This document shows, one piece after another, positions 1 to 8,403 of a DNA stretch of 64,000 nucleotides (position 1 is its first letter; every line of letters starts with the position of its first letter). Below the pieces are notes generated by a model. That model worked only from the letters and a program-made list of their open reading frames with translations. It did not search any database and was not told where the DNA came from. Source of the DNA: Bradyrhizobium sp. in8p8 (lineage in GTDB: Bacteria > Pseudomonadota > Alphaproteobacteria > Rhizobiales > Xanthobacteraceae). The stretch covers positions 1 to 64,000 of the forward strand of contig NZ_AUGD01000020.1 in the NCBI RefSeq assembly GCF_000426845.1, given 5' to 3'. Position numbers and translations under genes: made by a program.

Positions 1-530
1 ATCGCCGCAACCCGGCCCAAGGAAGAGGGGCGTATCGCGATCGTCACGAACGCGGGCCGGGCGGCGGTGGACGCAGATGGCGTTGGCGCGAACGGATTTG
101 CAGGGCGGGAGACCGTGAGCAAGCTCGCCGCGCATGCGACAGGTGCCATCTGCGTACGGCAAAATCGTGTGGTCCTGGCGCCCGGGGTCTGTGCGCCAAG
201 TGTTGCGGTGATGTGGCGGTCCGACCGGACGCGCGCACCAGCCATCCGCAAGGCGACGGGGGCAATAGTGCATCGCTCCCCGGGGAGAGCACGACATAAG
301 CCGTTCCAACCACTGCGCAGGGAAGGCCGGGATGTCCTGGCTACACCTGTATGCCGCTGTGCAGCTTCTCACCACGCAGATTCCGCACAGTGGACCTCGG
401 GTGCCAGCGGGCTCCCGGTCTTCCCTGCGCCCTCTTTCATTTCAGAGGGTGAGGCCACAAAGCAAGGCTCGGGCGAGATCAGCCGCGAGGACGCCAAAGC
501 GTGTCTGCAATGACGATGCGTCTTGAATGA
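1..530. other. Non-coding or degenerate stretch, possible multicopy repeat
   Basis: No convincing gene is seen here. The longest plus-strand reading frame (67-513) has the look of a chance or decayed frame: it is rich in Arg, Ala and Cys, contains no domain, and has a competing frame on each strand. Its second half (about 270-513) resembles short spurious proteins annotated many times in Bradyrhizobium genomes, which suggests a piece of a dispersed repeat. That resemblance is from memory, not from a search. Confidence 0.35.
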
Positions 531-601
531 GCAATGCCGTTGCTCCGACGCCATCGGTTTTCCCGGTACCGCGCCCGGGCTTGAGCCGGACGCCGGCAGA
601 C

Positions 602-629
602 AAAAAACGGCGGGGAAAGAGCCCCGCCG
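602..629 (-). terminator. Rho-independent terminator
   Basis: Read on the minus strand this is an 8-bp perfect GC stem (622-629 paired with 608-615, arm CGGCGGGG) with a 6-base loop, followed by six T residues (602-607). It lies about 50 bases after the stop of the gene at 678-1250 and is placed to end that transcript. Confidence 0.8.
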
Positions 630-677
630 CCACGTCTCCCCGTCATCAGGCGGCGAAGATCTCACGCATCCGAAATC

Positions 678-1250
678 TCACATGCCAATGTCGAACACGT
701 TCGGCAATTGGCCGGCGAGAGGCAACGCGGTGGCGCCGAGGAAGGTCGCCACCATGGCCATCAGCCGGCGGTTGTTCTGGCGCTTGCCGCGCATCTGGCC
801 GGCGATCCACTCCAGCATCTCGCTGTTCACCTTGGAGGCATAGGACGGCGCCCAGCTCTCGATGTCGGTGTCGGCCGACAGCGCCATGTTCCGCGGCGGC
901 ACCTTCAGGCCCGAAGCGCTCGCGGCATAATGGGCGACCGCCTTGGCGAGCAGATCGTCGAACCGGCCCCCATCGGTGCGCTCAGTCGCGGCCTCGTTGA
1001 TCTCGAACAGCACTTCGGCCTCGGCGCGGCTCACCGGCTGATCGTTCACGGCGGAGGCCGTCAGGATGCGGATGCACCATGCGGTGTCATCAGCATCGAG
1101 CGAACGGGAGAAATGCACCCTTCCCTTGGTGGTCGGGCCTTCTCCCGTGATTATGCCGTCGCGCACCACGCTCAGCGCGTGAGCCGCGGTATCGCGGCAG
1201 GACGGTTCGAGGGACGATGACTCGGTGGGTTTGGGCGCAGCGGCAGACAT
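678..1250 (-). CDS. Hypothetical protein, 190 aa
   Basis: I do not recognise the family. The protein is mostly hydrophilic with a middle rich in Asp, Glu and Ala. A short hydrophobic patch sits near the C-terminus (MAMVATFLGATALPLAG), so it may be tail-anchored or membrane-associated. Codon use has the high third-position GC of a real gene. A clear terminator follows at 602-629, and the gene stands alone, divergent from the peroxiredoxin gene. The ATG at 1250 is the first in the frame. Confidence 0.7.
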   Translation of the reverse strand: MSAAAPKPTESSSLEPSCRDTAAHALSVVRDGIITGEGPTTKGRVHFSRSLDADDTAWCIRILTASAVNDQPVSRAEAEVLFEINEAATERTDGGRFDDLLAKAVAHYAASASGLKVPPRNMALSADTDIESWAPSYASKVNSEMLEWIAGQMRGKRQNNRRLMAMVATFLGATALPLAGQLPNVFDIGM

Positions 1251-1641
1251 AGTTCACTTCCAGATTTCTTCTGACCGGCCAGCATTTTCATGCCGACGTA
1301 AAGGGGTGGTTAATGATTCGATTTGGGGATCGCGACTTGTCCAGATGGTTGCCAATTGGTCGCTGTCAGGACTGATTTGGTTCTAGGGCGCGCCCCAGGA
1401 GCGTGATGGAAGTCATAAAAGGCATTATCGGGGCGAGCGAGACCGTGTGACCCCGGAAGAGACGTTTCGCGGCGGGGACGGCCGTAACAATAAGTTGCTG
1501 AGAAATGGGCTCTTCCCGGAAGGAATTCACATTTTACTTGAGCCGGTTCAGTTGGCGTTCACTTGGTCTTGCAAGCCCCTTATACTGCCCGCGACGGCAG
1601 AGACGCATTCTTCAACAAATTCAATGCGATGAGGTAAAATC
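1251..1641. other. Divergent intergenic region
   Basis: A 391-base gap between the minus-strand hypothetical gene and the plus-strand peroxiredoxin gene. A 61-codon frame at 1447-1632 has no coding character and overlaps the promoter proposed for the peroxiredoxin. Apart from that promoter I see no further structure. Confidence 0.5.
1558..1586 (+). promoter_or_regulatory. Candidate housekeeping-sigma promoter of peroxiredoxin gene
   Basis: TTCACT (1558-1563) and TATACT (1581-1586) are separated by 17 bases. They would start transcription near 1593, giving a leader of about 50 bases before the ATG at 1642. The -10 is strong and the -35 matches TTGACA at four of six positions. Confidence 0.5.
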
Positions 1642-2301
<660 letters not shown>

Positions 2302-2323
2302 TTCCGCCGTTGAGCAGCGGGCA

Positions 2324-2354
2324 TCATCCCGGGGGCACTTATTCCTCGGGATGA
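2324..2354. repeat. Small inverted repeat after peroxiredoxin gene
   Basis: TCATCCCG (2324-2331) and CGGGATGA (2347-2354) form a perfect 8-bp stem with a 15-base loop. There is no T tract, so it is more like a small palindromic intergenic repeat than a classical terminator, though it could protect the 3' end of the upstream mRNA. Confidence 0.5.
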
Positions 2355-2424
2355 CCTTGCTGATGAAACCCGGCGCGTGCGTCTCGTATATTGAGAACCT
2401 GCTCAGCGAGATGCGCTCCCGATC

Positions 2425-3864
2425 ATGCCAAACCCGCAGCCGGTCATCGTCTGGTTTCGCGAGGACCTTCGTCTATCTGACCACCCCGCTCTCCACGCCG
2501 CCGGGAAGACCGGCGGGCCGGTGATCTGCCTCTATGTGCTCGATGAATCCGTGGGGCGGGCGCCGGGCGGCGCGGCGCGCTGGTGGCTGGCGCAGTCGCT
2601 GCGGGCGCTCGGGACCGAGATCGCCGCACGCGGCGGATCGCTGGTCCTGCGCAGGGGACCGGCGACCAAGGTGATCCCTGAAGTGGCGCGCGAGAGTGGC
2701 GCACGCGCTGTCTACTGGAATGGGATCGCGCAGGTGCCGCATCAAGCGGTTGAGCGACAGCTCGAAACGGCGTTGGCAAAGCTCGGAGCGGACTCGCAAA
2801 GTTTTCCCGGCGACCTCCTCGCCCCGCCCTCGGCAATCCGCAACAAGGATGGCCGGGGCCTGCGCGTGTTCACACCATTCTGGCGGCGGGTGCTGTCGCT
2901 CGGCACCCCGCCAAGGCCCTTGCCCGCGCCCAAGGAGCTGCGACCAGCGCCGGAGATCGCCAGCGATCGACTGGAGAGCTGGACGCTCGAGCCGAGCAAG
3001 CCGGATTGGGCGGCCGGCCTGCGCGAAGCATGGACTCCCGGCGAAGCCTCTGCACGCGAGCGCCTGCGCGACTTCCTGAAGCACACAGTGCGCGGCTATG
3101 TCGGCGATCGCGACCACCCGGATCGGCACGGCACTTCACGGCTGTCGCCGCATTTGCGGTTCGGCGAGATCAGCCCGCGCCAGGTCTGGCACGCCGCGCG
3201 CTTCGCCGCGGCGGAAGATCCGGCACTCGGACCCGGCGTCGAAAAATTCCTCAGCGAGCTTGGCTGGCGCGAATTCTGCCGCCACCTCCTCCACGACAAC
3301 CCGGGCCTCGCCACCGAAAACCTGCAGACGAACTTCGATGGCTTCCCGTGGTCGCGCGACGACAAGGCGCTTGCCGCCTGGCAGCGCGGGCGCACCGGCT
3401 ATCCAATCGTCGATGCCGGCCTGCGTGAGCTCTGGCACACGGGGGTGATGCATAACCGTGTCCGGATGGTGGTCGCCTCCTTCCTGGTCAAGCACCTGCT
3501 GGTCGACTGGCGCGAAGGCGAAGCCTGGTTCTGGGACACACTGGTCGACGCGGACGCCGGGAGCAATCCCGCGAACTGGCAGTGGGTCGCCGGCTGCGGG
3601 GCCGACGCGGCACCCTATTTCCGCGTGTTCAATCCGCTGCTTCAGGGCGAGAAGTTCGATCCGGATGGCGCCTACGTCCGGCGCTGGGTGCCGGAACTGA
3701 AGGGGATGCCCGCCAAGCTGATCCATCGGCCCTGGCAGGCAACGCCCATTGAGCTTGCCGCCGCGGGCATCACAATGGGCAAGACCTATCCCGAGCCGAT
3801 TGTCGATCATGCCGGAGGACGCGAGCGTGCGCTCGCCGCCTTCGCAAAGATCCGCGGAGGTTGA
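2425..3864 (+). CDS. phrB: Deoxyribodipyrimidine photolyase (CPD photolyase, class I)
   Basis: Light-driven, FAD-dependent repair of cyclobutane pyrimidine dimers in DNA. The 479 residues match class I photolyases. An N-terminal alpha/beta antenna domain begins VIVWFREDLRLSDHPAL. The helical FAD-binding domain carries TSRLSPHLRFGEIS (237-250), GYPIVDAGLREL (325-336), MHNRVRMVVASFL (342-354) and DADAGSNPANWQW (376-388) with the following GCGADAAPYFRVFNP. These are family FAD and substrate motifs. Trp residues are kept in the region of the electron-transfer chain. The start at 2425 gives the usual family N-terminus. The next gene downstream encodes an H1-like DNA-binding protein but has its own promoter. 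Confidence 0.95.
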   Translation: MPNPQPVIVWFREDLRLSDHPALHAAGKTGGPVICLYVLDESVGRAPGGAARWWLAQSLRALGTEIAARGGSLVLRRGPATKVIPEVARESGARAVYWNGIAQVPHQAVERQLETALAKLGADSQSFPGDLLAPPSAIRNKDGRGLRVFTPFWRRVLSLGTPPRPLPAPKELRPAPEIASDRLESWTLEPSKPDWAAGLREAWTPGEASARERLRDFLKHTVRGYVGDRDHPDRHGTSRLSPHLRFGEISPRQVWHAARFAAAEDPALGPGVEKFLSELGWREFCRHLLHDNPGLATENLQTNFDGFPWSRDDKALAAWQRGRTGYPIVDAGLRELWHTGVMHNRVRMVVASFLVKHLLVDWREGEAWFWDTLVDADAGSNPANWQWVAGCGADAAPYFRVFNPLLQGEKFDPDGAYVRRWVPELKGMPAKLIHRPWQATPIELAAAGITMGKTYPEPIVDHAGGRERALAAFAKIRGG

Positions 3865-3872
3865 GCGCGGCT

Positions 3873-3900
3873 TTGACACAATTTCGAAACCCGCTATCGT
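3873..3900 (+). promoter_or_regulatory. Candidate sigma-70-type promoter of H1-like gene
   Basis: TTGACA (3873-3878, full consensus) is followed after 16 bases by TATCGT (3895-3900), about 30 bases ahead of the ATG at 3931. It begins only a few bases after the photolyase stop codon, so the H1-like gene can be expressed on its own. Confidence 0.6.
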
Positions 3901-3930
3901 CATGACTCCTGTCAAACCGCGGGGGATGAG

Positions 3931-4260
3931 ATGGACGACGAAAAGCCGATCACCGAACAGGCGATGGACACGATCACCAGCGCCGTGGAAGCGACCAAGG
4001 ACGCGGCGGTCACGGCCGTGAAGCAGGTCAGACGCGCCGCCAAGAAGGTCGCCAAGAAAGTAGCGCCAAAGAAGACGTCCAAGAAGAAGGCCGGTAAATC
4101 CTCAAAGAAGGCAGCCAAGAAGACTGCAAAGAAGACTGCAAAGAAGACTGCAAAGAAGACCGCAAAGAAGACCGCAAAGAAGGCTGGCAAGACATCCACA
4201 AAGAAGGCCGCCAAGAAGACCACGAAAACAAAAAAGAAGGCCAAGAAGGCCAAGCGCTGA
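3931..4260 (+). CDS. Histone H1-like Lys/Ala-rich DNA-binding protein
   Basis: 109 residues. An acidic to neutral N-terminus (about 1-30, likely helical) is followed by a very basic tail made of KKTA/KKAA steps, like bacterial histone H1-like proteins (HctB or AlgP type) that coat DNA through Lys-rich repeats. Five near-identical 12-base units encode the KKTA repeats (4117-4176). The function in nucleoid organisation is known for relatives; the specific role here is inferred. Only the tail resembles the one fused to adenylate kinase at 51900-52766. The start has a GGGGG ribosome-binding site and its own promoter. Confidence 0.85.
   Translation: MDDEKPITEQAMDTITSAVEATKDAAVTAVKQVRRAAKKVAKKVAPKKTSKKKAGKSSKKAAKKTAKKTAKKTAKKTAKKTAKKAGKTSTKKAAKKTTKTKKKAKKAKR
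4117..4176 (+). repeat. 12-bp tandem repeat inside H1-like gene
   Basis: Five tandem copies of AAGAAGACTGCA, the last two with a single T-to-C change, encode repeated Lys-Lys-Thr-Ala. Since units are a multiple of three, slippage would lengthen or shorten the basic tail without breaking the frame. Confidence 0.85.
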
Positions 4261-4269
4261 TCGCAATCC

Positions 4270-4578
4270 TCAGATCAGGTCTCCGGGTGCGGGCGCGCCC
4301 GGAGACGGCGCCGCCCTATCCTCACCGCCTGGCTGCCCGTCGGCCCGGATGGTGCTTGCCTTGAGATTGCGGATCGCTGCGATGAACGAGCGGTCCTCGG
4401 CGTTGAAGCGCTTCCGCTTTTCCGATGAGCCGAACTGCTTGATCACTCGCTGGCCATTGACCTTCTTGATCACGTTGCGCCCGCGGTCATCGTGAATGGA
4501 GCCTTCATCGACCCCGGATGATCGAACTTGGTGCCGTTGCGATGCGCGAACGGCTCGAACCATGATGGAGCAGTGCAC
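4270..4578 (-). CDS. Hypothetical protein, possibly frameshifted
   Basis: Unrecognised basic protein, 102 aa as drawn. The C-terminal 75 codons (from about 4500 down) have third-position GC typical of real genes and include NVIKKVNGQRVIKQFGSS and FNAEDRSFIAAIRNLKAS. Upstream of about 4520 the coding-like frame is a different one, which contains WFEPFAHRNGTKFDHPG. The gene may therefore be joined by a frameshift, with the true start upstream near 4620. The last codons lie in a strong GC hairpin (4278-4306). Confidence 0.45.
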   Translation of the reverse strand: MHCSIMVRAVRASQRHQVRSSGVDEGSIHDDRGRNVIKKVNGQRVIKQFGSSEKRKRFNAEDRSFIAAIRNLKASTIRADGQPGGEDRAAPSPGAPAPGDLI

Positions 4579-4678
4579 GCCTCGCCTTCATTGATACAGC
4601 CGCGCTGACAAAAGAAGTGGAATTGAATGCTCCACCCTAGCACGACGCGGTCAACGGACGTCAGTGCTGCGCACAGTG

Positions 4679-5551
4679 CTAAGAGCGTCGATTGACCACG
4701 AAGACCGCCGCCGCGCACGTCGCCATTCCGGCAATGGCAATTGCGTCCAGCTTTTCTCCGAACATCAGATAGGCCATCAGCGCCGTCACGGCCGGCACCA
4801 GATAGAACAGGCTCGCGACCGAGGTCGCCGCAGCGTGGCGGATCAGCCAGTACAACAGCCCGATCGAGCCTATCGAGAGCGCCACGGCGAGCCAGGCGAG
4901 CGCGAGCACGAATTCCTGTGTCCAGTGCACCACGCGGTCTTCGAACAGAAATGCTCCGATCGCGAAGAAGACGGTGACGGCGACATATTGCACGAGATTG
5001 CCGGCGCGCCAGTCGATGTGATTGCAGTAGCGGCGCTGGTAGAGCGTGCCGAGCGTGATGCTGATCAGCGAGACCACGGAGGCCAGCCAGCCAAGTCCGG
5101 CTTCGCCGGTCATGGGACGGTTGTGCAGGATCAACACGACGCCGCCGAGACCGAGCACGAGACCGGCCCATTGCACCGGCGTCACTCTCTCGCCGAGCCA
5201 GCGATTGGCGATGGTCGATGTCAGGATCGGCTGTAGGCCGGGAATCAGCGCAGAGAGGCCGGCCGGAATCGAATGCGCGATCGCGATCGCGGTGCCGCCG
5301 AGATAGAAACCATGGACGAGGATGCCGGCGACCGCGCTGTGGGCGAGCCCGATCCGGTCGGGCCATTTCGGCCGCGCAATCCCGGCGATGATCGCCATCA
5401 GGCCGACCACGATCGCCATGCGGATGGCGAGATAGGTCAAAGGATCGGCATTGTTGACGACGTATTTGGTGCCGATGAACCCGGTGCTCCAGAGCAGGAC
5501 GAACAGGATCGGCGCGGCGCGGGCGGCCAGGATTTCTTGGTTATGGTTCAT
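4679..5551 (-). CDS. EamA/DMT-family transporter
   Basis: Inner-membrane exporter of the drug/metabolite transporter superfamily. The roughly 290 residues hold about ten hydrophobic segments in two EamA repeats, typified by LLWSTGFIGTKYV near the N-terminus and VQWAGLVLGLGGVVLI at the end of the first repeat. The substrate cannot be told; relatives export amino acids or small metabolites. The start at 5551 (MNHNQEIL) is preferred, but ATGs at 5563 and 5581 are possible. Downstream, on the same strand, is the short hypothetical frame at 4270. Confidence 0.85.
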   Translation of the reverse strand: MNHNQEILAARAAPILFVLLWSTGFIGTKYVVNNADPLTYLAIRMAIVVGLMAIIAGIARPKWPDRIGLAHSAVAGILVHGFYLGGTAIAIAHSIPAGLSALIPGLQPILTSTIANRWLGERVTPVQWAGLVLGLGGVVLILHNRPMTGEAGLGWLASVVSLISITLGTLYQRRYCNHIDWRAGNLVQYVAVTVFFAIGAFLFEDRVVHWTQEFVLALAWLAVALSIGSIGLLYWLIRHAAATSVASLFYLVPAVTALMAYLMFGEKLDAIAIAGMATCAAAVFVVNRRS

Positions 5552-5648
5552 TGCCGCCCTCATTGCCCCACCGGAGGCCATGCGGCAATGCGAATTTCGT
5601 TCTGACGATGCTGCGCTGCGTCAGCCCACAGCGGCCCAGCTCAGCCGG

Positions 5649-6095
5649 TCACCATTCTTCCGGACAGGGATTGACGATCCTCCAGAGCTCGACACCGTTC
5701 TTGATCTTCTTCATGTCGGTGGTGAGCCCGCCATTGCGGCGAATCCAGTCCTTCACCGTGTCGGGGTAGTAGGACATGAGATCAGAGGTTCCTTCGGCGC
5801 TGGTGACCTTGATGCCGAAGGTGAACGCCTTGTCGTAATAGGCCTGATGGAAGCCGAGGCTCGCGCGCGGCGTCACGCAGATCTTGTTCATGGGCACGAT
5901 GCCGAGCACGAGCGTGCAGGCCGAATTGCAGATGCCATCGATGATGACGCGCTCGCCCTTCTCGCGCACCCGCTTGTACTTGGCCTTGTACTCCTCGACA
6001 TAGCCGCCATGGTCGCGGGTGATGCGCAGTTCGGCGCGCGCCGGAGTTACGGCGGCGAGGCAGAGCAACAGCAGGCTCAGAAGCGTGATGCGCAT
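5649..6095 (-). CDS. Secreted ClpP-like (crotonase-fold) protein
   Basis: 148 residues. An N-terminal signal peptide (MRITLLSLLLLCLAAVTPARA, cleavage after about residue 21) is followed by a small ClpP/crotonase-like domain of the COG3904 type. The key motifs are CNSAC (56-60), where Ser58 would be the nucleophile, and GFHQA (81-85), with the candidate His83. Relatives are periplasmic proteins of unknown substrate that are common in Bradyrhizobium. The start at 6095 is preferred over an upstream ATG at 6203 because it places the signal peptide at the N-terminus. Confidence 0.75.
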   Translation of the reverse strand: MRITLLSLLLLCLAAVTPARAELRITRDHGGYVEEYKAKYKRVREKGERVIIDGICNSACTLVLGIVPMNKICVTPRASLGFHQAYYDKAFTFGIKVTSAEGTSDLMSYYPDTVKDWIRRNGGLTTDMKKIKNGVELWRIVNPCPEEW

Positions 6096-6397
6096 GGCGA
6101 GGTGACGGCGACGACCTTCAGGAATACCACCGACTTCCAGGGACCCAGAGAAATGATCCTCGGCGCCGGCGACAGGATTCTTACCGAAATACTCTTTGGT
6201 CATAGTTGTGTGGGGAATTCGTTAAGCATCCCGAAAAGGCCAAAAATGGGCAGCTTTTGACCCCAAGTCCGACAATTCTGTCACACACCCCGGAAATCTG
6301 CGGGATTGCACCTGATTTTGGGCCTCCGGAGCGATGCCAGACCACCCGAAATGGCTATAAATGGTTGATCTGTTTGAGCGGGCTTCGGAGAATCGAG
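6096..6397. other. Divergent intergenic region
   Basis: About 300 bases between the start of the ClpP-like gene and the start of the small secreted protein at 6398. A TATAAAT sequence at about 6355-6361 could be part of a -10 for the latter. No palindromic operator is obvious. Confidence 0.35.
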
Positions 6398-6661
6398 ATG
6401 AGCAAGTTGACGTTTGTAGCCGCGATCGTGGCCCTGACGGCTGCAGTTCTGGCTCCCGGCCTTGCGGAAGCGCGCGGACACCATCGGTATCACCGCTCTT
6501 ACGCCAACCCGCTGCCCTATCCGATCAGCTATCTGCACAATTACGGACCGGGCCTCACCCCCGGCACCTTTGCCTATTACGACGGCCCGTCGACCAACCA
6601 TTGCTATCGCAGCGCGGCCGCGTATATCGGCCAGGATGGACGGCGGCACCCCTGCCACTGA
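6398..6661 (+). CDS. Small secreted protein, 87 aa
   Basis: Unrecognised. A typical Sec signal peptide (MSKLTFVAAIVALTAAVL, cleaved after about LAEA, residue 24) is followed by a His/Tyr/Pro-rich mature part with two cysteines (in NHCYRSAAAY and the last residues HPCH), likely disulfide-bonded in the periplasm. The ATG at 6398 is chosen because it places the signal peptide at the N-terminus; a longer frame from 6206 has no coding look. Confidence 0.7.
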   Translation: MSKLTFVAAIVALTAAVLAPGLAEARGHHRYHRSYANPLPYPISYLHNYGPGLTPGTFAYYDGPSTNHCYRSAAAYIGQDGRRHPCH

Positions 6662-6692
6662 GGCGCCGCGCGCGTCCTTCCGGCTGGCGCCT

Positions 6693-7154
6693 CTATTTCG
6701 CGGCGCCCGACAGCAACAATTGCTTCTCGATCTCGTAGACCGGCAGCTTGACGAGGTCCTTGCCGACTTCACCCTGGAGCGCCTTACGCACCGTGTCAGA
6801 ATAGTCGGCGCGGATCATGCCCAGCGCGCGCGGGGAGGCCACCATGGTCAGCGCCTTGGTCTCGCCGGAGCTGACGGCAGCATCGAGCCGGCCAGCAAGT
6901 CCCCGCAGGAAGGCGCGCTCCGCCTCATCGTGCCAATCGGTCTGCTCGACCGAACTGCGCGATCCACCGGCCGCCGAATGCAAGCGGCCGGGCGCATCGC
7001 TACCTTGCGCGGCGGTCGAGGGGTTGGGCTGCTCGTGCACTTCTCTGGTATGCAGATTGGGAAACATCTCGTCGCCGACGTTCTCCAGAATCAGCGCCTT
7101 GCGCCCGTCGCACACGACCAGCCAGTCACCCTTCTCGATTCTCATCTTGTTCAT
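6693..7154 (-). CDS. Host attachment family protein (baeRF-like)
   Basis: 153 residues of the host-attachment (Host_attach) family, which shares the fold of archaeal/eukaryotic release factor eRF1 central domains. Agrobacterium relatives were linked to plant attachment; the molecular activity is unknown. Diagnostic pieces are GDWLVVCDGRKALILEN near the N-terminus and the C-terminal ALTMVASPRALGMIRA. The ATG at 7154 has a strong AAGGAG ribosome-binding site. It lies about 40 bases downstream of the DUF3775 gene on the same strand, probably co-transcribed. Confidence 0.8.
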   Translation of the reverse strand: MNKMRIEKGDWLVVCDGRKALILENVGDEMFPNLHTREVHEQPNPSTAAQGSDAPGRLHSAAGGSRSSVEQTDWHDEAERAFLRGLAGRLDAAVSSGETKALTMVASPRALGMIRADYSDTVRKALQGEVGKDLVKLPVYEIEKQLLLSGAAK

Positions 7155-7194
7155 TGCAACTTCTCCTTGAAACTTATCGACCCCGCGTCCGGCA

Positions 7195-7605
7195 TCAGAG
7201 GTGTTCTTCGAATTCCTCGAAAGACTTGCCGAACTGCGCCATTGCCTCTTCCAGATAATCGGCAAGCATCGGCGTGCCGATCAGGTAGGAAGCAGTGCGC
7301 TGATTGTGCGCCTGTACGGCCTGGGCGTGCAGTTCGCGCCAATTAGAGAGATCACCGTCGCCCCGGCCGAGCCAGGTCAGCGCCACCAGATCGATCTGCT
7401 CGTCAACGTTGAGATCGCGGATGAAGCCCGCCAACTCCGTACGGTCGGTGGTTTCGCCACGTCCGCCGCGTCCGTAGCTCATGTCGTCGTCACCTGAGTC
7501 CAGGATGACGCCGCCTCCGGCCGCTTCGCTATCGGAGCGGCGCGATTTCGCGATGACGAAGAAGACCTTCTCCGGCGAGATCGACAGATTTGGAATGATT
7601 CGCAT
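7195..7605 (-). CDS. DUF3775 domain protein
   Basis: 136 residues. The N-terminus PNLSISPEKVFFVIAKSR and the central NVDEQIDLVALTWLGRGDG, with the C-terminal HNQRTASYLIGTPMLADYLE, match the DUF3775 family of small cytoplasmic proteins of unknown function in Rhizobiales. The start at 7605 is chosen by that family pattern. It is probably in an operon with the host-attachment gene. Confidence 0.8.
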   Translation of the reverse strand: MRIIPNLSISPEKVFFVIAKSRRSDSEAAGGGVILDSGDDDMSYGRGGRGETTDRTELAGFIRDLNVDEQIDLVALTWLGRGDGDLSNWRELHAQAVQAHNQRTASYLIGTPMLADYLEEAMAQFGKSFEEFEEHL

Positions 7606-7853
7606 CCAGCTAACCTTACCCGGCAGCATGCACCACGCCGCTGCCACGGCGACGACAGTAAGAGCCAAGGCACACTTGCGATTTGCGCAGGATCAAGGTC
7701 TCCGGCACGGCATGGTCCTAGGCCAGTCCTCGAGCCGGCATCAGGGCCGGTCGACTTGGTGAAGGCTTGTTCATCAGCATTACATTTCGGTTCCGCCACA
7801 ATTTGATCCGAACAACTTCGATATTCTGCATCGCGTAAGCGGAGGAAGACATT

Positions 7854-8132
7854 ATGACTCTCAAGACTGGCGTCGCCGCGTCCCTGTTGTTTGGCGCCCT
7901 CGCGGCATCGCAGGCGGCATCCGCCATGCCGATAGCGCCGGCTCCCGCGACACCGCAGATGTCCGGCGTCGAGCAGGTGCGGATGGTCTGCAACGCATGG
8001 GGGCAGTGCTGGTGGCGCCCGAACTACTATGGATATTACGGGCCTCGGCCATATTACCGCCCTCGCTATTACGGGCCGCCGCGCTATTACGGGCCGCGCT
8101 ATTATGGCTATTACGGCTATCGCCGCTGGTGA
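7854..8132 (+). CDS. Small secreted Tyr/Gly/Pro-rich protein
   Basis: 92 residues. A signal peptide (first about 24 residues, ending ASA) is followed by a mature part with two Cys and Trp residues (CNAWGQCWWRP) and a low-complexity tail of YYG/YYR repeats. Such proteins are common and uncharacterised in Bradyrhizobium; an envelope role is likely. GGAGGA precedes the ATG by about 8 bases, and a strong terminator follows at 8139. Confidence 0.75.
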   Translation: MTLKTGVAASLLFGALAASQAASAMPIAPAPATPQMSGVEQVRMVCNAWGQCWWRPNYYGYYGPRPYYRPRYYGPPRYYGPRYYGYYGYRRW

Positions 8133-8138
8133 CATCTG

Positions 8139-8168
8139 AAGGGGCTCTCGGGGCCCCTTCGCTTTTTT
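8139..8168 (+). terminator. Rho-independent terminator
   Basis: AAGGGGC and GCCCCTT form a 7-bp stem with a 7-base loop, followed shortly by six T residues (8163-8168). It begins 6 bases after the stop of the small secreted protein. Confidence 0.8.
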
Positions 8169-8211
8169 GCGAGCTCATGTCTTGCGCGGTGCCACCGCAA
8201 TGGGAGCCGAT

Positions 8212-8225
8212 CTGATCCAGATCAA
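8212..8225. promoter_or_regulatory. Candidate FixK/FNR-type box
   Basis: CTGA-N6-TCAA (8212-8225), set within the wider palindrome TGATCCAGATCA, is one base from the rhizobial FixK2 consensus TTGA/C-N6-TCAA. It lies about 180 bases upstream of the AraC-type regulator gene. Confidence 0.35.
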
Positions 8226-8253
8226 GGATGAATCAGCCGACCTCGGTCATCCT

Positions 8254-8268
8254 TTAACAAGGAGTTAA
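8254..8268. promoter_or_regulatory. Candidate CtrA-type box
   Basis: TTAA-N7-TTAA (8254-8268) matches the full CtrA recognition pattern of alphaproteobacteria. It is about 135 bases ahead of the AraC-type regulator. Such a pattern is uncommon in high-GC DNA but could be chance. Confidence 0.3.
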
Positions 8269-8403
8269 TTGCCCGCCCGATGGTCGTCAGGCATGAATGT
8301 GCAGAACGTTGGGCGTGACATTGAGCCGACGGACTTCATGGCATGACGTCCGCAATACTACGGCCTGAAATTCGGTTTACTGAAACGCGCGGTTCCGTCA
8401 TTG

